Shown here piece after piece: positions 1-7,000 of a stretch of DNA of 46,108 bases. The stretch is from Planctomycetota bacterium (lineage in GTDB: Bacteria > Planctomycetota > J058). Below the pieces are notes generated by a model. It was not told where the DNA came from. It worked only from the letters and a program-made list of their open reading frames with translations, and searched no databases. A program made the translations under genes and the position numbers. Location: contig JAHBXY010000066.1 in assembly GCA_019636275.1 (NCBI GenBank), positions 1 through 46,108 on the forward strand, written 5' to 3'. Within the stretch, counting starts at the first letter, position 1. Each line of letters opens with the position of its first letter.

Positions 1-157
1 CCAGCCGCGGGGACCGGCCGGCGGCGCCGTGCGCCTCGCGCAGGAGCAGCGCCTCGCGCAGGGCCTCGCGCGAGAGCCACCCCTCGGCGAGGCCCTGGCG
101 CGCGAGGGCCAGCTCGGCCTGCTCGAACGGGTCCAGGCGCCGCGTCAGGTCGGTCAC
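1..157 (-). CDS. Start of a Ser/Thr protein kinase-like gene (partial)
   Basis: Only the first 52 or so codons are inside the window; the gene runs off the left edge. The reading starts at GTG 157-155 and encodes a short helical segment beginning V-T-D-L-T-R-R-L-D-P-F-E-Q-A-E-L. This closely matches the start of the kinase gene at 3822 (L-D-P-F-E-Q-A-E-L, then R-E-A-L-R-E-A-L-L-L-R-E). I infer that it is a paralogous kinase gene, but no kinase domain is visible here. The start codon overlaps the stop of the upstream gene as GTGA, so translation is probably coupled to it. Confidence 0.6.
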   Translation of the reverse strand, partial: MTDLTRRLDPFEQAELALARQGLAEGWLSREALREALLLREAHGAAGRSPRL

Positions 158-621
158 GGACCCAGGGTGCTCGTCGCGCGGTCGTCGTGCCAGGGCGCGA
201 GGGCGCGCGCGACCCGCTCGGCCTCCGCGCAGGCGCCGACCACGGCCACCAGCCCGGTCCGGCAGGGCGTCGGCGGCGCCGCGGCGTGCACGAAGAACCA
301 CAGCGCCTCCTCGAGCGGCTCGTCGTCGTGCCACGTGGTGAGCACCTCGTCGCGCCCCTGCTCCTCGATCACGCGGTCGAAGCGGTCGTGAACGCGCTCG
401 CAGCCTGGCCCCCAGGCGACCGTGTACACGAGCCCGGCGGCGAGCGCGCGGCGGGCGGCCTCGTCCACGGCCGCATCGGGCTCGCTCCGGGCGTCGCAGG
501 CGAGGAGCAGCGTGAACGGCGTCGCCGGCGTGAGGAGCGCCGGCGGCCAGGCAGTGAGGGAGGGCAGCGTCAAGGCGTGGAGCGCGCGTCCGGCATGGGC
601 TCCGAGGGGGCGCGGATGCAT
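154..621 (-). CDS. DUF7684-like protein of unknown function
   Basis: 155 residues, cytosolic, with no signal peptide. The centre reads L-L-A-C-D-A-R-S-E-P, then V-Y-T-V-A-W-G-P-G-C-E-R-V-H-D-R-F-D, followed by W-H-D-D-E-P-L-E-E-A-L-W-F. This pattern of a CD.R core, a WGP.CERVHD block and a WH.DE block is what I associate with the uncharacterised DUF7684 family; the match is from memory. No catalytic role can be assigned. The gene is followed by a GTGA overlap with the kinase-like gene at 157, so the two probably form an operon and may work together. A TACCCT hexamer lies 7 nt before the ATG and no Shine-Dalgarno is visible. Confidence 0.65.
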   Translation of the reverse strand: MHPRPLGAHAGRALHALTLPSLTAWPPALLTPATPFTLLLACDARSEPDAAVDEAARRALAAGLVYTVAWGPGCERVHDRFDRVIEEQGRDEVLTTWHDDEPLEEALWFFVHAAAPPTPCRTGLVAVVGACAEAERVARALAPWHDDRATSTLGP

Positions 622-628
622 GGCCCCC

Positions 629-634
629 AGGGTA
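629..634 (-). promoter_or_regulatory. -10-like TACCCT, 7 nt before the 621 start
   Basis: On the minus strand TACCCT ends 7 nt before the ATG at 621. This fits a leaderless transcript. No good -35 box is seen. Confidence 0.3.
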
Positions 635-696
635 GACGAGGTCCGACGCGTGATCCCGTCGTTGCGGCCCTCGCGCGGGGGTGATTAGGTGAGGGC

Positions 697-957
697 ATGG
701 TCGACCGCGCCCCGGGTGACGACGGCGAGCTGCTCAGCACGCACGAGGTGACGGAGCGGACCGGGCTCTCGCGCCAGGTCCTCTACCAGTACGCCGCCAT
801 GGGCCTGATCCAGGCCGCCGGCACGACGCCGGCCGGTCAGCGGCTGTTCACGCCGCGGGTCCTCGAGCACCTCAAGGTGATCAAGGCGCTCAAGGAGTCG
901 GGCTATCCGCTGAAGGAGATCAAGGAGATCTTCTTCCGCCGCGCGCGCTCGTCCTGA
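697..957 (+). CDS. Small MerR-family transcriptional regulator
   Basis: 86 residues. The protein is essentially one MerR winged-helix DNA-binding domain: L-S-T-H-E-V-T-E-R-T-G-L-S-R-Q-V-L-Y-Q-Y (helix-turn-helix), then the wing G-Q-R-L-F-T-P-R-V-L-E-H-L and a helix K-A-L-K-E-S-G-Y-P-L-K-E-I. It stops where longer MerR proteins have a dimerising coiled coil and an effector domain, so no inducer can be guessed. AGGTGAGG sits just before the ATG and may serve as the ribosome binding site. The gene diverges from the 154-621 gene and converges on the kinase gene that ends at 968. Confidence 0.85.
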   Translation: MVDRAPGDDGELLSTHEVTERTGLSRQVLYQYAAMGLIQAAGTTPAGQRLFTPRVLEHLKVIKALKESGYPLKEIKEIFFRRARSS

Positions 958-967
958 CGGCGGTCGT

Positions 968-3523
968 TCAGCGCCGGCCCAGCTGACGCAGGCCCTCCTC
1001 GGCGAAGCCGGACAGGGCGTGGTCGGCGCCCAGGAGCTCGAGCGCCCGCTCGAGCGACTCCGCCGCGGCCGCCCGCTTGCCCTGGTAGCCCAGGGCCAGC
1101 CCGAGCGCGAGGTGCGCCTCCTCCAGGTCGGGGACGAGCTCGAGCGCGTGGCGCGCGTCCGCCTCCGCGCCGGCCGCGTCCTCGCGGCCGCGGCACAGGC
1201 GGACGAGGGCGCGGCACGCCCAGCCGCGCGCGTGGTCCGGCGCCCGCCCTACCGCCTCGTCCGCTGCCTGCGCCGCCTGGTCCGCCAGGTCGAGGGCGAA
1301 GAGGGCCAGGGCGCGCTCCGTGAGCGCGCGGGGCTCGCCGGGGACGAGGGACAGGACCCAGGTCGCGTCCTCCAGCGCCCTCGCGCCCCGGCCCGCCCGG
1401 TTGTGGAGCCGCGCGCGCAGGCAGCGCCCGTCGATCGTCTCCGCGGCCCGCAGGGCCAGCTGGACCGCCGCCTCGGCGTCCACATCCCGACGGAGCCGGA
1501 GCAGCGCCTCGGCCCGGACGAGGTGGAGGCGGGCCCGGAGGCCCGCGGGGGCTCGGGCGAGCGCCGCCTCTGCGTCTGCCAGCGCGTCGGCGGGCGCACG
1601 ACCGACAGCGAGCCGCGCCCGCGCGCGCTGGAGCAGGACGTGCGCCGCGTCGACCGGCGAGAGCCCCGCGGCCGGGTGGCGGGCCTCGACCCGCTCCAGG
1701 AACTCGTTCGCCTCCTCGAGCCGTCCGAGCTGCATGAGGAGGAGCACGCAGCCGACGATCGCCGTCGCGTCCGCGGGCTCGAGCGCCAGCGCGCGCGCCA
1801 GGTCCGCGGCGGCGCCGGTCCGGTCGCCGATCTGGAGCCGGAGCTGACCGCGGTCGGACCAGGCGCCGGGCGACGTGCCACCGGTCAGCTCGATCCCGCG
1901 CTCCAGGTCGGCCAGCGCCTCGCTGAACCGGCCCTGGGCCGTGAGGAGCCCGGCGCGGATGCGGTAGGCGTCGGCGTCGGCGGCCTCGGCCACGAGCGCG
2001 TCGGCCGCGCGCAGGGCGCCGGGGAGGTCGCCGGTGACCCTGAGAACCACCGCCCGGGACCTGAGCGCCAGCGCGGACCTGGGGTCGAGGGCGAGCGCGG
2101 CGTCCGCGTCGGCGAGCACCGTCACCGTGTCGCCGCCGACGAGGGAGCGTACGTACGCCCGGAGCGCGAGGGTCTCGGCGTGGGGGGCGAGCAAGATGGC
2201 GCGGTCGAGGTCGGTCAGGGCGAGCTCGTGAGCCCCCCGCGCCAGGTGCACTCGCGCGCGCCGGGCCCAGAGCGCGGCGGCGTGCGCGGGGCGGTCGGCG
2301 AGGACGGGCGCGAGCGCGATCAGCGCGTCGAGGCGGTCGAGCGCGTCCTCGGGCACCAGGCGCTGCTCGCTGGACGTCAGCTGGAGCTGGAGCGCCGCGG
2401 CCGCCTCCCGCGCCCGCCACCACGAGGCGAGGGGCAGGCTGGCGGCGGCGACGAGCGACAGCGCGCGCAGGGGGCGCCGGTGGCGCCGCGCCCACAGGCG
2501 CGCGCGGGCCAGCGGGCCGGCGCGCCGGGCGACGATCGGCCGGTGGTCGAGGAAGCGGCGCAGGTCGTCGGCGACGGCGCCCGCCGTCGCGTATCGGGCC
2601 TCCGGCGCCTTGGCGAGGCAGGCGAGGCAGATCGTCTCGAGGTCCCGCGGCACGTCGGCGCGCAGGCGCGACGGCGGGGTCGGCGCCTGCTCGAGCACGC
2701 GGGCCAGCACCTGCAGGGCGGAGGTGCCCTGGAACGGGGGCTGCCCGGTGAGCATCTCGTAGAGGGTGGCGCCGAGCCCGTAGATGTCCGTGCGAGCGTC
2801 GACCCGCGCCTGGTCGCCCTCGGCCTGCTCGGGCGACATGTAGGCGGGCGTGCCGATCACCTGACCGGTGACCGTCAGCCCGTCCTCCGGCTCGACCGCC
2901 CGGGCCAGGCCGAAGTCGGTCAGGAGCGGCTGTCCCTCCGGGGTGAGCAGGACGTTGTGCGGCTTCACGTCGCGGTGGAGCACGCAGGCGTCGTGGGCGG
3001 CCTGGAGCGCGCGCGCGACGGCCTCGGCCACCTCGGCGGCGCGCGCGAAGCCCAGCGGGCCGTCGCGCTGGAGCCCCGCGCGCAGCGACTCGCCCTCGAC
3101 GAGCTGGAGGCTGAGCCAGGGCCGGCCCTCGTCGACGCCGGCGCCGTGCACGGCGACGACGCCGGGGTGTTGCACGCGCGCGGCGGCGCGCGCCTCGCGC
3201 TCGAAGCGGGACAGCTCCTCGGGGTCGGCGGCGGCGGAGTTGATGACCTTGAGCGCGACGTCGCGGCCGAGGCGCGGGTCGCGCGCCCGGTAGACGACCC
3301 CCATGCCGCCGCGGCCCAGCTCGCCCACGAGCTCGTGGCCGCCGATCGTGCGCCGCACGAGCGGCGCCCCTCCCGAGGGCGGCGCCTCGTCGAGGGTCTC
3401 CGTGAGCTCGGGCGGGGCGAGCGGCGGCGCCCCGGGCGGCAGGCGCTTCGTCGTGTCGCCCGCGAGCGCCAGGGCCGCCTTGACGCTCGGCGGGTCGTCC
3501 CCGGCGGCGCGGCCGAGGAGCAC
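968..3523 (-). CDS. Ser/Thr protein kinase with TPR-rich C-terminus
   Basis: 851 residues in the intact frame, read from GTG 3523. The Hanks-type kinase domain covers about residues 63-325: glycine loop G-E-L-G-R-G-G-M-G-V-V-Y, Lys92 in VALKV, catalytic H183-R-D, D203-F-G, and the G-T-P-A-Y-M-S-P-E-Q activation segment. All catalytic residues are present. A single membrane segment at about 352-368 is followed by roughly 480 residues of Ala/Leu-rich TPR-like helical pairs, probably outside the cytoplasm. The same protein probably begins at 3822: the frame upstream of 3523 stays coding-like (P-G-W-A-E-R-S-R-V-L-L-G) and joins the 3601-3822 segment through a -1 shift. With one base added, the span 968-3822 would be 951 codons plus stop. 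Confidence 0.9.
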   Translation of the reverse strand: MLLGRAAGDDPPSVKAALALAGDTTKRLPPGAPPLAPPELTETLDEAPPSGGAPLVRRTIGGHELVGELGRGGMGVVYRARDPRLGRDVALKVINSAAADPEELSRFEREARAAARVQHPGVVAVHGAGVDEGRPWLSLQLVEGESLRAGLQRDGPLGFARAAEVAEAVARALQAAHDACVLHRDVKPHNVLLTPEGQPLLTDFGLARAVEPEDGLTVTGQVIGTPAYMSPEQAEGDQARVDARTDIYGLGATLYEMLTGQPPFQGTSALQVLARVLEQAPTPPSRLRADVPRDLETICLACLAKAPEARYATAGAVADDLRRFLDHRPIVARRAGPLARARLWARRHRRPLRALSLVAAASLPLASWWRAREAAAALQLQLTSSEQRLVPEDALDRLDALIALAPVLADRPAHAAALWARRARVHLARGAHELALTDLDRAILLAPHAETLALRAYVRSLVGGDTVTVLADADAALALDPRSALALRSRAVVLRVTGDLPGALRAADALVAEAADADAYRIRAGLLTAQGRFSEALADLERGIELTGGTSPGAWSDRGQLRLQIGDRTGAAADLARALALEPADATAIVGCVLLLMQLGRLEEANEFLERVEARHPAAGLSPVDAAHVLLQRARARLAVGRAPADALADAEAALARAPAGLRARLHLVRAEALLRLRRDVDAEAAVQLALRAAETIDGRCLRARLHNRAGRGARALEDATWVLSLVPGEPRALTERALALFALDLADQAAQAADEAVGRAPDHARGWACRALVRLCRGREDAAGAEADARHALELVPDLEEAHLALGLALGYQGKRAAAAESLERALELLGADHALSGFAEEGLRQLGRR

Positions 3524-3600
3524 CCGCGAGCGCTCGGCCCAGCCGGGCGGGTCCGCCGCCGGCGCCGAGCGGCGCGCGCGCAGCCAGCCAGCGCCCGGGC

Positions 3601-3822
3601 GTGCGCGCCGCGCAGCGCGGGCCGCCGCTCGGGGGCCACGCGCGCCGCCAGCAGGTCGATCAGGCGCGCCGGGCGCCCCTGCGCGCGGAGCTCCTCGCGC
3701 AGGAGGAGCGCCTCGCGCAGGGCCTCGCGCCCCACCCAGCCCCCGGCGAGCGCCAGGCGGACGACCTCGAGCTCTGCCTGCTCGAAGGGGTCGAGGTGCG
3801 CCGTCGGGTCGCCGGGGGTCAC
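3601..3822 (-). pseudogene. N-terminal segment of the TPR kinase, out of frame
   Basis: From the ATG at 3822 this frame encodes a helical module (D-P-F-E-Q-A-E-L-E, then G-R-E-A-L-R-E-A-L-L-L-R-E-E-L, then L-I-D-L-L-A-A-R-V-A-P-E-R). Its start matches the beginning of the kinase-like gene at 157. Coding character is lost near 3600, where the kinase frame takes over, so a single-base loss or a lost CTGG copy (CTGGCTGGCTG lies here) splits one gene in two. The helix pattern is also close to the 79-residue protein at 19287, which suggests a MshEN/GspE-N-like module. The break may be a sequencing error, a true mutation or, less likely, recoding. Confidence 0.6.
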
Positions 3823-3892
3823 GCCGCCATGATGGTGAGCGGCGGGCGCGCTCGCCAGCGCCTCAGCAGCACCACGTCCTGGCCGCCCTTGG

Positions 3893-3992
3893 GACGCCGA
3901 GAACGCAGAGGAGGCGCAGAGCTCGCAGAGGCGAGGGCTTCATCAGTCCCTCTCCTCTGCGATCTCTGCGCCTCTCGGCGGCCTCTGCGTCG
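3893..3992. repeat. Imperfect inverted repeat of CGCAGAGG-type units
   Basis: Left arm about 3893-3937 (GACGCCGAGAACGCAGAGG, GCGCAGAG, TCGCAGAGGCGAG). Right arm about 3952-3992 (CTCCTCTGCGATCTCTGCGC, then GGCCTCTGCGTC). The arms are reverse complements with small gaps around a loop of about 15 nt. It fills most of the space between the end of the protease gene and the start of the kinase gene. It could form a large RNA hairpin that ends the upstream transcript. Similar GCAGAGG-rich intergenic palindromes are, to my recollection, widespread in environmental genomes. Confidence 0.6.
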
Positions 3993-4019
3993 AAGCGAGC
4001 GCCAGGCGCGGGCCTCGCG

Positions 4020-7000
4020 CTACTCCTCCCGGAGGGGAAGCGCCTCGATGATCCCCCGGCCCGTCGGCGGCTGGAACGTGACCGGCGTCAGGTCGGTGCG
4101 CCGGACGGCGTGCCGGCCGGGGGCGCCGGTCTGCGGGTCGACCTCGAACCAGGCGGCGACCGGGTTGAGGGCGTTGCCGAAGTGGTCACGCGGCGCCTTG
4201 GCCGTGATCGCCACGAGCGTGACGAAGTTCGTCGGCGCCGCGCCGCCCTCGACCGGCGGCGAGAAGCGGGCCAGCCCGCGCAGCGGGAGCTCGGCGCGGT
4301 TCGTCGCCCGCAGGAGCCCGCCCTTGAAGGGGCGCCCGTCGTGGTCGACGCCGTCGGCCCAGCCGTCGGCCACCAGCGTGGCCACCGCCTGGCCGCTCTT
4401 GCCGCGCGCGTCGAGCGCCTTGATCGTGAACGCCAGCTTGTCCTGCGCCAGCGACACGGGCGAGCGCAGCTCGACCGACAGGCCGCCGGGCAGGATCACG
4501 CCGCGCGCGGCGTCGAACTTCGCCTGGTCGAGGTGCGCCACGACGTCGACCTTCACCGCCCAGATCGGGTTCGTGATGCAGCGGTAGACGTCGGCCGGCG
4601 ACGTGTTGGCGTCGAGCTTGGTGCTCGCGCCGAGCTGGATCGCCGAGATGCTCCGCACCGGGCCCTCGCGGCTCGGCTCGAGGGGCGCGGTGAACGCCCG
4701 CCCGAAGGCGCGCCCGCCGTGCACGTCGAGGAAGCCGTTGGCCTCCAGGCGCCGGCCGGTGCCGGCGGCGAAGGCGCCGCTGTCGAGGTCGGTCTTGTAG
4801 ATCCCGATCCCGTCGATCGTGCCGTCATAGCGCGTCGGGCGGCCCAGCTCGTCGCGCTGCACGGGGCGGCCGAACTCGTCGTAGTTCGCGTAGGAGTAGC
4901 GGAACACCGGCCGCGCGTCGTTGGCGAGCAGCGCCGTGCGCCCGCCGTCGAACGCGCCCGAGCCGCCGATCCGCCCCTCGCGGTCCTTGAAGCGGGGGGC
5001 CGACGACAGGTCGTAGACCCCGGCCTCCGCGTCGAAGGATCCGTCGGCGTCGAGCTCGAACCACACCAGCGGGCCGTCGGTGACGACCGACGTCCCGCGG
5101 GCCAGGGCGTTCATGTGCGTCGGCGCCTCCTGGCCCTCGGTGGCCACGAAGTTCCTGATCTTCATGAAGGCGCTGTCCTCGAGCTCGAGCGTGCTCACCG
5201 TCCGGTCGTTGAGCCCGGCCAGGGCCAGGATCACGGTGGCCAGGCCGCCGACGGTGTAGTTGAAGTCGCCGTGGGCGTCGCTGCCCGCGACCATGTAGTG
5301 CTTGCGCACGAAGCGCACGTCCTGGTCGAGCGGGTGGCGGTGCGCCGCGAACATGCGCAGCAGGTAGCGGTAGCGGACGAGCGCCCCGTGGATGTCGTCG
5401 TCGAAGGCGTGGCCGGCCTGCCAGCTCGTCGACACGAACGGGTTGAGGTCGTCGACGTACTTGTAGAGCTTGTTGAGCGAGTGCTTGCGGCCCGCGCGGG
5501 CGTTCCACACCTGCATGCCCTTGAACACGAAGCTCTTGTCGCTCGCGCGCGCGTAGTTCGACAGCGCGTCGACGAGCTTGTCGACCTCCCAGGGGATCGA
5601 CGACACCGGGTGCGACGCGAAGGCGAAGGCGTGCTCGTTGCCGGCCTCGCCCTTGGCGAAGTCGCTCAGCACGCCCTCCATCGTCGGCAGGAACAGCGGC
5701 GAGGTCCAGCGCCGCCACAGCCGCCCGACCGGCTCCTGAGCGTTCCAGGTGCCGTCGTAGTGGCGCGAGCGGTAGTCGAGCATGTGCACGCCGACGCTGC
5801 CGAGCCCGGGCTTCTGGTAGCAGAGCTCCTCGCCCACGCTCTGGCCCAGGAGCTGGCGCATGCGCTGGTGCTCGGTCAGCCCGCCGCTCTCGCGCGCCGA
5901 CGTCGGCCCGTAGGGCGGCCGGTGCGGGAGCGTGTCGTCGGCCACGTAGAAGGCGTTGTGGTCGGTCGTGACGAGCTTGTCGCGCGCCGCCTCGTAGGTG
6001 GGCGCGTCGATCGCGCCGACCGCCCAGGCGCTCTCGACGAGCATGGGGATCGGCCCGCCGTACTTCTGGCGGGGCGCGTCGAGCTCGAGGTCGGCGACGG
6101 CGCCGGGCTCGGGGTTGTACCACTCGGCGATCGTGTGGTAGTGCGCGTCGAGGTAGCCGCCCTGGAGGCCCGGGAGGGTCGGCAGCTTCTCCTGGCCGAG
6201 CTGCACGCGGAACACCTGCGCGTGCTTGCCCTCCGCCGGGCGCACGATCGCGCCGCGGACGACCTTGCTCAGCTCCCACTCCAGCTCGACGCGCAGGAAC
6301 ACCGCGCCGCCGACGGCCAGCGGCTCGAGCAGCCCGCGCGGCAGGCGCAGGATGTTGTAGCGGCCCTTCATCGTCAGCGGCCGCGGCGCGTCGAGCAGCG
6401 CCACCGACTCCTGCGGCTTGCCGTTCTCGTCCAGGCGCGAGACGCCGGGCGCGCCCCAGTACTCGTCGCGCGTCACGTCGTGGTGGTAGAGCCGGCGCGT
6501 GCGCACCGTGCCCGCCGGCGCGTACTTGTTGGGCTGCGCGGTGAGCAGCTCGCGGTCGGCGGTCTCCTCGTGCCAGGTGTCGCGCGCGGTGAGCGTGACC
6601 TTGTGCAGGAGGAGGCCGTCGGTGCCGGCGACCTCCTCGACGGTGGCCGGGGCGCCGACGCCCGTGCCGGCGACGAGGGCGGCCAGGACGCCCGCGTCGA
6701 GGTCGCGCTGGCGGGCGAGCGTCTCGCGCCGCGCGGCCACGGCGGCCTTGCGGGCGGCCGGGGCCTGCGCCTCGAGCTCGGCCAGGAGGCCGAGCTGCAG
6801 CTCGTAGAGGCCGGGCCGCGAGGTGCCCGGCTCGGTCAGCGTCGCGCGGCCGCTGCGGGTCGACACGCGGCCGATCGCCGCGCCGAACTCGGCCTCGAAG
6901 CGGGCCAGGGCGGCGCGGATCGACTCGTCGGCCTCGGCCTCGGTGCGGGCCATGACGCGCTCGCGGCTGGCGGCCAGCGCCGGCGGCAGGTTCTCGGTGC

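Noticed and set aside
3590..3650. Programmed frameshift in the kinase gene
   Set aside because: No classical slippery heptamer with a downstream structure was found, and the histidine kinase shows the same kind of break, so error or mutation is simpler.
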